64,000 nt of DNA from Streptomyces sp. HPF1205 (GCF_020400825.1 NZ_JAINVH010000021.1:62001-126000); one strand, 5' to 3'; positions 49,620 to 59,244 are shown, counted from the first letter of the stretch. A program made the numbers and translations. The notes: generated by a model from the letters alone, not told the origin.

Positions 49620-51983
49620 ATGACGATGCAACACCGCAGAAGGCGGTCCCTGCGCCCGGTGGCGGGGCTGGCGATCGGCGGGCTCATCGCGGTCGGCGCG
49701 ACCTGGGCCGTCCAGGAGCAGGCCGGCGCCGCGGCGGCGGGCTGCAGGGTCGACTACTCGATCACCAGCACCTGGTCCGGCGGCTTCGGCGCCAACGTGC
49801 AGGTCACCAACCTCGGTGACGCCGTGTCGAGCTGGACGCTGCAGTGGGCCTTCGGCGACGGGGAGACCGTCACGCAGGCGTGGAACGCGGACGTGACGAC
49901 GGGCAGCACCCAGGTCACGGCCAAGAGCCTGAGCTACAACGGCTCGGTGGCCTCCGGCGCCTCGGTGACCTTCGGCTTCAACGGCTCGGTGCCCGGCTCC
50001 GGGCAGCCGGTCGTGCCGTCGTCGTTCACGTTCAACGGCACGCTGTGCACGGGCAGCGCCACGACGAGCGGCGGGACGTCCGGCACCACGTCCGGATCCA
50101 CCTCCGGCACCACTTCGGGTTCCACGTCCGGCACCACGACCGGGTCGACGAGTGGGTCGACGAGTGGGTCGACGAGCGGCGGGTCCACCTCCGGCACGAC
50201 GTCCGGTGGCACCGGGACGCCCACGCCAGGACAGGGCCGGCAGGTGGAGAAACTGGACCGGGGCGTGATCTCGGTGCGCAGCGGCAGCGGGAACCTGGTG
50301 TCGTGGAGGTGGCTGGCCACCGACCCGGACGACGTGGCGTTCAACGTCTACCGCGGCGGCGTGAAGCTGAACTCCTCGCCGCTGACCGGCGCCACCGACT
50401 ACACGGACAGCGGCGCCCCCGCCGGCGCCTCGTACACCGTACGGGCCGTGGTGAACGGCACCGAGCAGGCGGACTCCCCGGCGTCGGTCTCCTTCGCGAA
50501 CGGCTACCACGACGTGCCGATCACCCCGCCGGCCGGGGGCACCACGCCGGACGGCGTCTCGTACACCTACGCGGCCAACGACGCGAGCGTCGGCGACCTG
50601 GACGGCGACGGGAGTTACGAGTTCGTCCTCAAATGGGACCCGACCAACTCCAAGGACAACTCCCAGTCCGGCTACACCGGTGACACCTACATCGACGCCT
50701 ACAAGCTCGACGGCACCCGGCTGTGGCGCATCGACCTGGGCCGCAACATCCGCTCCGGCGCGCACTACACGCAGTTCCAGGTCTACGACTACGACGGCGA
50801 CGGCAAGGCCGAGGTCGTCATGAAGACCGCCGACGGCACCGTGGACGGCACGGGGAAGGTCATCGGCAGCGCGAGCGCGGACTACCGCAACTCCTCCGGC
50901 TACGTGTTGTCGGGGCCGGAGTACCTGACCGTCTTCAACGGGCGGACCGGCGCGGCGATGCAGACGGTGAACTACGACCCGCCGCGCGGGACCGTCTCGT
51001 CCTGGGGCGACTCGTACGGCAACCGCGTCGACCGCTTCCTGGCCGGCACCGCCTACCTCGACGGACAGCGCCCCTCGATCATCATGGCCCGCGGCTACTA
51101 CACCCGTACCGTGATCGCCGCGTGGGACTGGCGCGACGGCAGGCTCACCGAGCGCTGGCGCTTCGACAGCAACGACTCCGGCAACGGCTCCTACGTCGGC
51201 CAGGGCGACCACCAGCTCTCCATCGCCGACGTGGACGGCGACGGCAAGGACGAGATCGTCTACGGCGCCATGGCCGTCGACGACAACGGGCACGGCCTGT
51301 GGAACAACGGCCAGGGCCACGGCGACGCCATGCACGTCGGCGACCTCGACCCCGCCCGCCCCGGCCTGGAGGAGTTCAAGGTCGACGAGACCACCACCAA
51401 GTACTCCGCCTGGTTCGCCGACGCCCGCACCGGCCAGATCCTGTGGCACCAGCCCGCCTGCTCCTGCGACAACGGCCGCGGCGTCTCCGACGACATCTAC
51501 GCCGGCAGCCCCGGAGCGGAGTCCTGGTCCGCGGGCGTGTCCGGCCTGTACAGCGACCAGGGCCAGAACATCGGCCGCAAGCCCTCCTCCACCAACTTCG
51601 TCACCTGGTGGGACGGCGACCCGGTGCGCGAACTCCTGGACGGTACCCACATCGACAAGTACGGCACCAGCGGTGACACCCGCCTGCTGACCGGCTCCGA
51701 CGTGCACTCCAACAACAGCACCAAGGCCACCCCGTCGCTGAGCGCGGACCTGTTCGGCGACTGGCGCGAGGAGGTCGTGTGGCCCACGACCGACAACCAC
51801 GCGTTGCGCATCTACTCCACCCCCGATCCCACCGACCTGCGGATCACCACGCTGATGCACGACGTCCAGTACCGCGAGGCCATCGCCTGGCAGAACACCG
51901 CTTACAACCAGCCCCCGCACCCCAGCTTCTTCATCGGCGCCGGCATGGCCACCCCGCCCCGCCCCACCGTCTACACCCCCTGA
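49620..51983 (+). CDS. Secreted rhamnogalacturonan lyase, PL11 family, with N-terminal CBM2
   Basis: 787 aa from the ATG at 49620 (TGGAGG 7 bases ahead). The twin-Arg-like basic start RRRRSLRPVAGLAIGG and hydrophobic core form a signal peptide of about 40 residues. A CBM2 cellulose-binding module (Cys to Cys, CRVDYSITSTWSGGF through NGTLC) follows, then a Thr/Ser/Gly linker of about 55 residues made of GTTSGSTS repeats, then the PL11 catalytic domain beginning VEKLDRGVISVRSGSGNLVSWRW, with beta-propeller calcium-like DLDGDG, DYDGDGK and DVDGDGKDE sites. It cleaves the rhamnogalacturonan I backbone of pectin. The upstream CebR box ties it to cellulose signals. Confidence 0.93.
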   Translation: MTMQHRRRRSLRPVAGLAIGGLIAVGATWAVQEQAGAAAAGCRVDYSITSTWSGGFGANVQVTNLGDAVSSWTLQWAFGDGETVTQAWNADVTTGSTQVTAKSLSYNGSVASGASVTFGFNGSVPGSGQPVVPSSFTFNGTLCTGSATTSGGTSGTTSGSTSGTTSGSTSGTTTGSTSGSTSGSTSGGSTSGTTSGGTGTPTPGQGRQVEKLDRGVISVRSGSGNLVSWRWLATDPDDVAFNVYRGGVKLNSSPLTGATDYTDSGAPAGASYTVRAVVNGTEQADSPASVSFANGYHDVPITPPAGGTTPDGVSYTYAANDASVGDLDGDGSYEFVLKWDPTNSKDNSQSGYTGDTYIDAYKLDGTRLWRIDLGRNIRSGAHYTQFQVYDYDGDGKAEVVMKTADGTVDGTGKVIGSASADYRNSSGYVLSGPEYLTVFNGRTGAAMQTVNYDPPRGTVSSWGDSYGNRVDRFLAGTAYLDGQRPSIIMARGYYTRTVIAAWDWRDGRLTERWRFDSNDSGNGSYVGQGDHQLSIADVDGDGKDEIVYGAMAVDDNGHGLWNNGQGHGDAMHVGDLDPARPGLEEFKVDETTTKYSAWFADARTGQILWHQPACSCDNGRGVSDDIYAGSPGAESWSAGVSGLYSDQGQNIGRKPSSTNFVTWWDGDPVRELLDGTHIDKYGTSGDTRLLTGSDVHSNNSTKATPSLSADLFGDWREEVVWPTTDNHALRIYSTPDPTDLRITTLMHDVQYREAIAWQNTAYNQPPHPSFFIGAGMATPPRPTVYTP

Positions 51984-52024
51984 GCCGGCGACCCCCGACT
52001 CCCCGAGCACCTCGTGCACCCCGA

Positions 52025-52046
52025 CCCGCCGGGCCCGCCCGGCGGG
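52025..52046. terminator. GC hairpin between convergent lyase and transporter genes
   Basis: A perfect 10-bp stem, CCCGCCGGGC (52025-52034) pairing with 52037-52046, lies between two convergent stops. No T-run is present; hairpins of this type often end transcription in Streptomyces, and this one could serve both directions. Confidence 0.6.
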
Positions 52047-52053
52047 GCCGGGG

Positions 52054-53133
52054 TCATGCGGGAGGGGCGGCGCGGGGACGCGGCCGGCGAGAGTGCCACA
52101 GGGCGGTCACCGGTGCGGCGAGCATTCCGGCCAGGACGACCGCCCACACCGCGAGCGCCGCCCACGCCTCCTCGGCGCCCACGTCGGTCATCCAGCCGCG
52201 CCCCGCGACGGCGCCCAGCTCCCGGGTCGCCACCGCGTACATGCCGATCGGGAAGACCATGCTCCACAGGCTCGTCCCGTAGCGCGCCGCCACACGGCGC
52301 AGCACGTGCCGCCACACGCCCAGGGCGAGCAGGAGGGGGATCAGCCAGGTGCAGAACGACCACGCCAGGGCGGACACGCCCAGCACGAACGCCGCGGGCG
52401 GCAGCGAGTCGGCGGGCGGCAGCCGCAGGATCTCCGCACCGGCCAGCACGCTGATCGCGGCGGCGCCCATGAAGACCCAGTACGGCGGCGCCAGCTCGCC
52501 CGGTTCGACGGGTTCCAGCAGGAGCCGGGCCAGTGCCAGCGCGGCCACCAGGACGTACTGCAGCACCCCGACGGCCCAGCACGCGGAGGCCAGCTCGCCC
52601 AGCGCCCGGCCGCCGGTGTGCGGGGCGAGGACGGCGGTGGCGACCGCGACCGACTGCGTGCCCACCACCCAGATGAACCAGGTGCCGTTCACCTGCCGCA
52701 GCGGCATGGCAAGCCCGGAGCAGATCAGCAGCAGCGGCAGACCGTACCCGAGCACCAGCCACCAGGCCCCGCCCACCGCGGTCAGCGCGGCGGCGGCGCC
52801 GTAGTGCCCGTCCATGGCCAGGCGTGCGGCGAGCACGTCGGAGGCGGCGACGACGGTGAGGAACGCGAAACCGCGCGGGCCCGACAGATCGGCGCGCACC
52901 CGCGGCCATCGGCGCGCCAGGCGCCACAGGTACCCCGCCCACAGCACCGCGTATCCCGCCACCGCGATCCACAGCAGCACCGCCGAGGTGGCTGTCGCGC
53001 CGCGCGCGGCCAGTCCCGTGGACACGATGCCCGTGGCCATGACGAAGGCGAACGCCCCCGGGCTGAGGTCCTCCGCCGCACCGGCCACCGCACGCCGCCA
53101 CGTACCGGGCCGTCCGTCGTCCGCCCCGGCCAC
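52054..53133 (-). CDS. TDT (TehA/SLAC1) family transporter
   Basis: 359 aa from the GTG at 53133 (GGAGGTGG just upstream); the longer frame is an Arg/Pro/Gly-rich shadow. About ten hydrophobic helices, beginning SPGAFAFVMATGIVSTGLA, a conserved opening of the tellurite-resistance/dicarboxylate transporter family, and including SLWSMVFPIGMYAVAT. Members carry malate, sulfite or anions. It stands alone between the two CebR-box genes but on the opposite strand, and carries no CebR box itself. Confidence 0.85.
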   Translation of the reverse strand: MAGADDGRPGTWRRAVAGAAEDLSPGAFAFVMATGIVSTGLAARGATATSAVLLWIAVAGYAVLWAGYLWRLARRWPRVRADLSGPRGFAFLTVVAASDVLAARLAMDGHYGAAAALTAVGGAWWLVLGYGLPLLLICSGLAMPLRQVNGTWFIWVVGTQSVAVATAVLAPHTGGRALGELASACWAVGVLQYVLVAALALARLLLEPVEPGELAPPYWVFMGAAAISVLAGAEILRLPPADSLPPAAFVLGVSALAWSFCTWLIPLLLALGVWRHVLRRVAARYGTSLWSMVFPIGMYAVATRELGAVAGRGWMTDVGAEEAWAALAVWAVVLAGMLAAPVTALWHSRRPRPRAAPPA

Positions 53134-53518
53134 GACACCACCTCCGTCTCGGTCCGCCGGCCGCCCGGCCCGCGCCGTCCGCCCTCGGCGTTGGCCGGCC
53201 CCGGCCGTCCCGGGCCGCCGCCCTGACGCCCCGTCGATGATCGCGCGCCGGGCGTGCGGGCACCGTGAGGAGTGCCCCGGCCCGGCGTGGCGCCCGGCCG
53301 TCGCGTCCCGGGGCGCGCGGCAGCCCGAGGCCCGGGCCGGGCGGCCCACCCGGCCGCAGGGGAGGCGACGGTGCACCGGAGACGGCCCGTCACCTCCCCG
53401 GCGCCGGCCGTCAGGCGGCCCCGGCGGCGACCGGTTTCCGCGGTGCCTCCGCGGCGGTGAGGGCACGCCGCCCGGGGCGATCCGAACGCCCGGCTTCCGG
53501 CCACTTCTGTCCCGGGGC

Positions 53519-53547
53519 TTGCCCATTGGCCCCGGGGCACTTATGGT
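53519..53547 (+). promoter_or_regulatory. Promoter candidate for the GH12 gene
   Basis: TTGCCC, a 17-bp spacer and TATGGT (four of six matches in each box). The CebR palindrome starts 19 bp downstream, so a bound repressor would block initiation. Confidence 0.5.
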
Positions 53548-53565
53548 CCCGTGCCCGGAGCGGTT

Positions 53566-53579
53566 TGGGAGCGCTCCCA
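53566..53579. promoter_or_regulatory. CebR-type operator upstream of the endoglucanase gene
   Basis: A second perfect TGGGAGCGCTCCCA palindrome, 69 bp before the ATG at 53648 and just behind the promoter candidate. Two identical sites within 4 kb, each before a secreted polysaccharide-degrading enzyme, support a shared CebR regulon. Confidence 0.92.
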
Positions 53580-53647
53580 CAACCGAAGGGGAATCCTCTC
53601 CCACCGCGCCTGCCCATCCCCCCACCTGCACGCGTCGAAGGGGCAGC

Positions 53648-54838
53648 ATGAAGACGCTTCAGCAAGCCTTCCGATCCACCCGCAAAGCCGCGCTGTCGGC
53701 GGTGGCGGTCCTCACCCTCGCCGTGGGCGGCCTGGTCACGCTCACCACGGCCCCGGCCGCACACGCGGACACCCAGATCTGCGACCAGTACGGCTCGACC
53801 ACCATCGAGGGCCGCTACGTCGTCCAGAACAACCGCTGGGGCACGACCCAGACCCAGTGCATCAACGTCACCAGCACCGGCTTCCAGATCACCCAGGCCG
53901 ACGGCTCCGTCTCCGGCGGGGCCCCCAAGTCGTACCCCTCGGTGTTCTACGGCTGCCACTACACGAACTGCTCCCCGGGCACCAACCTGCCCGCCCAGCT
54001 CAGCTCGATGAGCAGCGCGCCCACCAGCGTCTCGTTCAACTACAACAGCAACTCGATCTACGACGCCTCGTACGACATCTGGCTGGACCCGACGCCCAAG
54101 AAGGACGGCGTCAACCAGACCGAGATCATGGTGTGGCTCAACCACACCGGCTCCGTGCAGCCGGTGGGCTCCAAGGTGGGCACCGCCAACATCGCCGGGC
54201 GCGGCTGGGACGTGTGGACCGGCAACAACGGCACCAACAACGTGATCTCCTTCGTCGCGCAGTCCACGACGAGCAGCTTCAGCTTCGACGTCAAGGCGTT
54301 CGCCGGTGAGGCCATCAACCGCGGCCTGGCGCAGAACTCCTGGTACCTCACCAGCATCCAGGCCGGCTTCGAGCCGTGGTCCAACGGCGTCGGCCTGGCG
54401 GTGACGTCCTTCTCGGCGTCGGCGAACCTCGGCGGCGGCACGTCGGGCGGTACCACGGGTGGTACGACCGGTGGCACGACCGGCGGCTCCACGGGCGGGA
54501 CGACCGGCGGCACCGGCGGCTCCGGCTGCCGGGTGACCTTCACCCCGCAGACCTGGAGCGGCGGGTTCACCGCCAACGTCACCGTGGCCAACACCGGCTC
54601 CAGCGCGGTGAACAACTGGCGGCTGGGCTTCACGCTTCCTTCCGGCGAGAGCATCACGAGCGCCTGGAACGCCACCATCAGCCCCTCGTCGGGCGCCGTC
54701 ACGGCCACCGGCCTCTCCTACAACGCCCAGATCCCGGCCGGCGGCTCCCAGTCCTTCGGCTTCCAGGGCACGTCCTCCGGCAGCTTCACCGCACCGAGCG
54801 GCTTCAACCTCAACGGGACGGCCTGCGCCGTCTCCTGA
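53648..54838 (+). CDS. Secreted endo-1,4-beta-glucanase, GH12, with C-terminal CBM2
   Basis: 396 aa. The signal peptide ends near AAHA (residue 40). The GH12 domain (about 41-260) has the nucleophile Glu159 in TEIMVWLNH and the acid/base Glu242 in AGFEPW, and opens with ICDQYGSTTIEGRYVVQNNRWG as in Streptomyces CelB. A linker of Gly/Thr repeats (GGTT) leads to a CBM2 module from GCRVTFTPQTWSGGF to the C-terminal Cys. It hydrolyses cellulose or xyloglucan outside the cell. The CebR box and promoter upstream indicate induction by cello-oligosaccharides. Confidence 0.95.
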   Translation: MKTLQQAFRSTRKAALSAVAVLTLAVGGLVTLTTAPAAHADTQICDQYGSTTIEGRYVVQNNRWGTTQTQCINVTSTGFQITQADGSVSGGAPKSYPSVFYGCHYTNCSPGTNLPAQLSSMSSAPTSVSFNYNSNSIYDASYDIWLDPTPKKDGVNQTEIMVWLNHTGSVQPVGSKVGTANIAGRGWDVWTGNNGTNNVISFVAQSTTSSFSFDVKAFAGEAINRGLAQNSWYLTSIQAGFEPWSNGVGLAVTSFSASANLGGGTSGGTTGGTTGGTTGGSTGGTTGGTGGSGCRVTFTPQTWSGGFTANVTVANTGSSAVNNWRLGFTLPSGESITSAWNATISPSSGAVTATGLSYNAQIPAGGSQSFGFQGTSSGSFTAPSGFNLNGTACAVS

Positions 54839-54858
54839 CACCGCACCGAAGCGAGGCA

Positions 54859-54889
54859 GCCGGCCGGGCCACCAGCCCGGCCGGCTTTT
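54859..54889 (+). terminator. Intrinsic terminator after the GH12 gene
   Basis: A perfect 11-bp stem, GCCGGCCGGGC (54859-54869) pairing with 54875-54885 around a 5-nt loop, followed by TTTT. It lies 20 bp after the endoglucanase stop and is a textbook rho-independent terminator. Confidence 0.88.
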
Positions 54890-54938
54890 CGCGGTCCGGC
54901 GCGCCCGGCCCAGGGGCGCCGCGGATGTCCTCGCCGCG

Positions 54939-57470
54939 TCAGGCCGGCGGCGGGCCCAGCCCGGCGAGCCGCCGCCCGACACGCTCGGCGTCGGCGAGGC
55001 GGTGCTGGGCGGTGTAGAGCTCGCGCGCCCGCCGCCATGCCTCGCGGGCCCGGCCGGGGCGGGCTTGCGCGAGGTGGGCCTCGGCGATGTGGTCCAGGAC
55101 ATCGGCTTCGAGGTGGCTGTGGCCCTGGACGCGGCAGATGGCCAGGGCCCGGCGGTAGTGGGTCAGGGCCCGGTCGTGTTCGTGGAGGCGGTGGGCGATC
55201 CAGCCCAGACTGTCGAGGATGTTGGACTCGCCGAACCGGCGCGGGTCGGACGGATGCCGCCGCATCAGCGCGAGGGCGGCCCGGCAGTCGGCGCGGGCCC
55301 CGGTGTGATCGCCGAGCCGGGTCCGCAGCCAGCCCACGCCGTTGAGGGCCCGGGCCTGCCGGTAGGTGTCGCCCATGTCCTGGAAGATCCGCAGCGCCCG
55401 GAGCGCGTGCTCCAGCGCACGCCGGTCGTCGCCGTGCCGCTCCCAGGCGCCGCCCAGACTGTGGTGGATCTCGCCCTGCCCGGCGACGTCACCGGTGAGT
55501 TCGGCCAGGCCCAGGGCCCGGTCCAGGTGCCGCAGGGCGTCGGCGGTCCTGCCGAGCTGGGCGCAGGCGTCACCGAGCATCTGGTGGGCCTGGGCGCGGG
55601 TGCCCGCGTCGGGCAGCCGCTCCGCGCCGGCCACGGCGAGCCGCCAGGACGCCGCCTGGTCCTCCAGGTGACCGCGGCGGCGGTGGTACGGGTCCAGCGC
55701 CCAGGCGAGGCGGTGGACCAGGGCGTCCCAGCCGTGGTCGCGGGCCATCTGCTGGGCGGCCAGCAGGTTCGGGTGCTCGGCGTCGAACCACGCCGTCGCC
55801 GAGGCCGGGTCGCCCGGCGGGTGCTCCACGGCGCCCGGCCCCGACCCACCGGACGCGAGCCACTCGGGGCGGGGCTCGGATTCCGGACGGGGCTCGGGGC
55901 GGTGCGGTGCGAGCGACCGGGCACCCGTACAGGCGGTGTCCGTGTAGAACTCCACCACACGGCGCAGCGCCGCCCGCCGCTCCGCGCGGGTGAGGTGGTC
56001 CCGGGCCTGTTCCGCGGCGTGCAGCCGGAGCAGGTCGTGCATGAGGTACCGCTCGCGGGGCTGCCGCTGGACCAGGTGGGCGTGGTCCAGTTCGCGCAGC
56101 AGCGCGCGGGCCGAGGCGGCGGGCAGGGCGAGCAGGCTCGCGGCGGCGGCCGCCGAGATGTCCGGACCGGGGGCGAGGCCCAGCAGCGCCAGCGCGCGGG
56201 CGGCGGCGGGGGACAGGGCACGACCGGACCAGGACAGTACGGCGCGCAGGTCGGCCTGCGGCTCTCCGGCGTCCAAGGCGTCGAGCCGGCGCGCGGTGTC
56301 GCTCAGCTCGTCGCCGAGCTCCGTCAGCGACAGGCCGGGGTGGGTGGCGGCGCAGGCGGCCACGATGCCGAGCGCCAGGGGCAGTCCGGCGCAACAGGTC
56401 ACCAGCGTGGCGGCCGCGCCGGGTTCCAGGCCGAGGCGGCCCCGCCCGAGGTGCCGGGCGAGCAGCCGGCGGGCCTCGTCCTCGCGCAGAACGCCGAGTG
56501 TCACGGAGCGCGCGCCGTGCGCGGCGATCAGCCCCGTCAGCTGCCGCCGGCTGGTGACGAGCACCGTGCACCGCGCCCCGCCCGGCAGCAGCGGCACGAC
56601 CTGCGCGGTGTCGCGCGCGTTGTCCAGCAGGAGCAGCATCCGCTTTCCCGCCGTGAGGCTGCGGTACAGGGCCGCCCGGGCCTCCGGCCCGACCGGCACC
56701 GCGGCAGGGGGCACGCCGAGGGCCTCCAGGAACCCGCGCAGCGCGGCCGCGGGCTCCACGGGCCCGCCCGTGGGACCGAAGCCGCGTAAGTCGACGTGGA
56801 GCTGGCCGTCCGGGAAGCGGTCCAGCCGCCGGTGCGCCCAGTGCAGCGCGAGCCAGGTCTTGCCGATCCCGCCCATCCCGCCGACGGCCAGTACGCCGCC
56901 GCCGCGCCACCGCCCGTCCGGGGCCCCGTCCGAAGTCCCGTCCGACGTCCCGTCCGACATCGCCTCCGACGTCCGGTCCCATGTCGCGTCCAGGGCCTCG
57001 TCCATGAGGGCCAGCTCGCGTGAGCGGCCGACGAACGCGGTCGGCGCGGCGGGAAGTTGGCGTGGTGCCGTCCACGGCGGCAGCGGCCCGGGCGCCGGGC
57101 CGTGGGGGAGGGCCGCGGGCGCGGTGCGCGCCGTCCGGCGGCGCCTGGCACGGCGGTTGGCCTCCTCGATCCGGTCGCGCGCGGTGGCCAGCGCGCGCTG
57201 CTCGGCGGGCGTGGCACCCAGCACCTTGAGCAGCGCGTCGAGGCGGTCGGTGGGGGGCAGGGTCCGCGCGGTGAAGTACTCGGCGATCGCCGTCTGGGAC
57301 CAGCCGGTCCTCGCCGCCAGTTCGCGGTAGGTCAGCGTGCTGTCCCGGCGGCCGCGCGCGTGCCGGCGCCGCAGATCCCGCAGCAGTGCCGCGAGTTCCT
57401 CCAGCGTCCGCACCTGCGCCGCGGCCTCGGCCGGCGCGTCGGGCGGCGGGCCCGGGACGGATTGCTGCAC
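54939..57470 (-). CDS. HTH / NB-ARC / TPR regulator (STAND ATPase)
   Basis: 843 aa from the GTG at 57470, which has GAGGGGAA just upstream; an ATG seven codons earlier is the alternative. An N-terminal helix-turn-helix (TYRELAARTGWSQTAIAEYFTARTLPPTDRLDALL) is followed by a basic linker, an NB-ARC ATPase with P-loop GGMGGIGKTWLAL and RMLLLLDNARD (Walker B), and a long TPR half from about residue 570. An Asp/Gly/Thr/Ser repeat (SDGTSDGTSDG) precedes the P-loop. STAND regulators oligomerise on ligand and ATP binding. Convergent with the GH12 gene; target unknown. Confidence 0.88.
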   Translation of the reverse strand: MQQSVPGPPPDAPAEAAAQVRTLEELAALLRDLRRRHARGRRDSTLTYRELAARTGWSQTAIAEYFTARTLPPTDRLDALLKVLGATPAEQRALATARDRIEEANRRARRRRTARTAPAALPHGPAPGPLPPWTAPRQLPAAPTAFVGRSRELALMDEALDATWDRTSEAMSDGTSDGTSDGAPDGRWRGGGVLAVGGMGGIGKTWLALHWAHRRLDRFPDGQLHVDLRGFGPTGGPVEPAAALRGFLEALGVPPAAVPVGPEARAALYRSLTAGKRMLLLLDNARDTAQVVPLLPGGARCTVLVTSRRQLTGLIAAHGARSVTLGVLREDEARRLLARHLGRGRLGLEPGAAATLVTCCAGLPLALGIVAACAATHPGLSLTELGDELSDTARRLDALDAGEPQADLRAVLSWSGRALSPAAARALALLGLAPGPDISAAAAASLLALPAASARALLRELDHAHLVQRQPRERYLMHDLLRLHAAEQARDHLTRAERRAALRRVVEFYTDTACTGARSLAPHRPEPRPESEPRPEWLASGGSGPGAVEHPPGDPASATAWFDAEHPNLLAAQQMARDHGWDALVHRLAWALDPYHRRRGHLEDQAASWRLAVAGAERLPDAGTRAQAHQMLGDACAQLGRTADALRHLDRALGLAELTGDVAGQGEIHHSLGGAWERHGDDRRALEHALRALRIFQDMGDTYRQARALNGVGWLRTRLGDHTGARADCRAALALMRRHPSDPRRFGESNILDSLGWIAHRLHEHDRALTHYRRALAICRVQGHSHLEADVLDHIAEAHLAQARPGRAREAWRRARELYTAQHRLADAERVGRRLAGLGPPPA

Positions 57471-57808
57471 GCCGAGTTCCCCTCGCCGCATCGTTCAGAC
57501 GTTGAGTACGTACGCGAACCGACGGTGGCGCGGCGGCAGCATAACAGTCGGCCGTGCGGCGGCCGACCGGCGAGGCACGCCGATTTTCGGAAGTGTTCGG
57601 CGGCGCACGGAATTCGCCACGGCAAGCGGGACCGACGGTCACCATGGCCGTGCCCGAACGGGCCCGGCGGCTCGGGGGCGGCGGCCCGGCGCCGGACGGC
57701 GTCCCCGAGCCGGCGGCCGTGAACGTACCACCGGCCGTACCCGCGTCACGCACCCCCCAGCCATGCCCGCCCGAGTCGCCCATCGCCTGAAAGGACAGTG
57801 GTGCACCC
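57471..57808. other. Intergenic region between divergent regulator and secreted-protein genes
   Basis: About 340 bp. It should hold promoters for both genes. Less GC-rich words occur near 57500-57545. No clear -35/-10 pair, repeat or small gene could be supported. Confidence 0.35.
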
Positions 57809-58249
57809 ATGAGCAGAAGTGGTCTGCGCAGACGAATCGCCGCGCTGGGGTCGGCGGTCGCCGCCGTCGTACTGCTCGCGGTCGCCGTGCCGCAGTCCGC
57901 CTCGGCGGACACCATGCGCACGTTCAACGTGGCCCTGAGCTGTTCCACGGGCCTGCCGTACGGCCTGAGCGTCGACAACGGCTCCGGCTGGTACTACCCC
58001 GACGGATCCAGCTACGCCTCCGGCGGCGTCAAGTACTTCACCGTCTACATCCCCGCCTCGGCCTCGTCCCTCGCGATCAACACCAGCTTCTGCGACAACG
58101 ACCCGACGACGCCGTACTGGGAGGGCTACCGCTACAGCATCACGCCCGGCACCTCGACGATCAGCGCGAACGGTTACTGCAACGACGAGTACGTCTACCC
58201 CGGCCCGTTCGTCCGCTACTGCTCCCTGAGCGCCTTGACGTACAGCTGA
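57809..58249 (+). CDS. Small secreted protein of unknown function, four cysteines
   Basis: 146 aa. The signal peptide RRRIAALGSAVAAVVLLAVAV ends near SASA (residues 30-33). The mature part of about 112 residues is rich in Ser, Tyr and Gly and has exactly four Cys (in LSCSTG, SFCDND, GYCNDE, RYCSLS), enough for two disulfides. No catalytic motif or binding module was recognised. AAAGGACAG near -12 serves as ribosome binding site. It is followed by a GC hairpin and appears monocistronic. Confidence 0.8.
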   Translation: MSRSGLRRRIAALGSAVAAVVLLAVAVPQSASADTMRTFNVALSCSTGLPYGLSVDNGSGWYYPDGSSYASGGVKYFTVYIPASASSLAINTSFCDNDPTTPYWEGYRYSITPGTSTISANGYCNDEYVYPGPFVRYCSLSALTYS

Positions 58250-58298
58250 CCGTAGCCCGGGCCCGGCGGCACACCGGCGCGGGACACGCGCCCCGCCT

Positions 58299-58324
58299 CC
58301 CGCCGCACCTTCGCGTGCGGCGGG
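58299..58324 (+). terminator. GC hairpin after the secreted-protein gene
   Basis: A perfect 10-bp stem, CCCGCCGCAC (58299-58308) with 58315-58324 and a 6-nt loop. It starts 49 bp after the stop; no T-run, as is common in Streptomyces. Confidence 0.7.
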
Positions 58325-58455
58325 ACGGTCCGGCTCACCGCCCGGCCGGCGCGGGCCCCGAGCGACCGCGGACCACCATTCGCGCGTTACCCCGAACGGG
58401 TGATGGCAGAGGAAGCCGGTCACGTCCGCCCGCGGTCGTCGCTAGCTTCCCTGCC

Positions 58456-59244
58456 ATGCCAGCAGCACAAGCCGAAGACGTGGAATCCGGAGGCGGGGAG
58501 GCCGCGGACGGCGGGGCCGCGGACACCGGAACGGGAGGCAGCGGGATCGAGTGGGGTCCCGCGGTCAGTACGGTGTCCGCGATCGCGGGGCTGCTGCTCA
58601 CCCTCATGGGCCTGAAGCTGGGGAAGCTGTTCGTCTTCGGCCTGCTGGCCGCGGCGCTGCTGCCGTGGGCGGCGGTGTCCCTGCGCCCGGCGTGGCGACC
58701 CCTGAAATACGCTCTGGCCTGCGCGCTCACCGTGGCCTTCACCGCGTTCGCCCTCACCGTGACCTACTACCAGGGCCGGCACGTGGAGGCACGCGCCACC
58801 GAGGCGCCACACCGGCCCGCACCGGGCGGTCACGCCCCGCACCTGAAGTTCCTGCCGGTGGCGGGGCCGATCCCGCACTGCGTCAGCTTCTCCGGCACGG
58901 GCGGCATCCCGGCGGGTCACGCGCTGGTGCTGTTCGACCGCGCGACCGATTCCGGCGGCCACTACACGCCCACCTCCACGTTCAGTTACGACGGCCAGGC
59001 CGCGCCCTCGCCGGCGGGGGCGGGGTGGACCGCCCCGGACCTGGACATCGGCTCGGGAGACGCCGGCGACCGGGGCAGCCACATCGCGATCGTGGCCGTA
59101 CTGGTGCCCCAGGCCACCGCCGACTTCCTCGACGCCCTGGCCGGCGAGTCCGACAGCGGTCTCCTGCCGCCGAACGTGACGTCGCTCGGTACGACGGCGG
59201 ACCGGCTGGTCGTCGTGCGCAACGCGCAGAACGCGCACTGCTGA
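58456..59244 (+). CDS. Membrane protein of unknown function
   Basis: 262 aa from the ATG at 58456. An acidic, Gly-rich N-terminus (about 30 residues) precedes three or so hydrophobic segments (about residues 36-110); the remaining 150 residues form a soluble domain with HCVSFSGTGGIPAGHALVLFDRA and a final Cys. TAGCTT lies only 9 bases before the ATG, so a leaderless transcript is possible. The last 12 coding-strand bases plus stop are duplicated 20 bp downstream. No family recognised. Confidence 0.75.
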   Translation: MPAAQAEDVESGGGEAADGGAADTGTGGSGIEWGPAVSTVSAIAGLLLTLMGLKLGKLFVFGLLAAALLPWAAVSLRPAWRPLKYALACALTVAFTAFALTVTYYQGRHVEARATEAPHRPAPGGHAPHLKFLPVAGPIPHCVSFSGTGGIPAGHALVLFDRATDSGGHYTPTSTFSYDGQAAPSPAGAGWTAPDLDIGSGDAGDRGSHIAIVAVLVPQATADFLDALAGESDSGLLPPNVTSLGTTADRLVVVRNAQNAHC

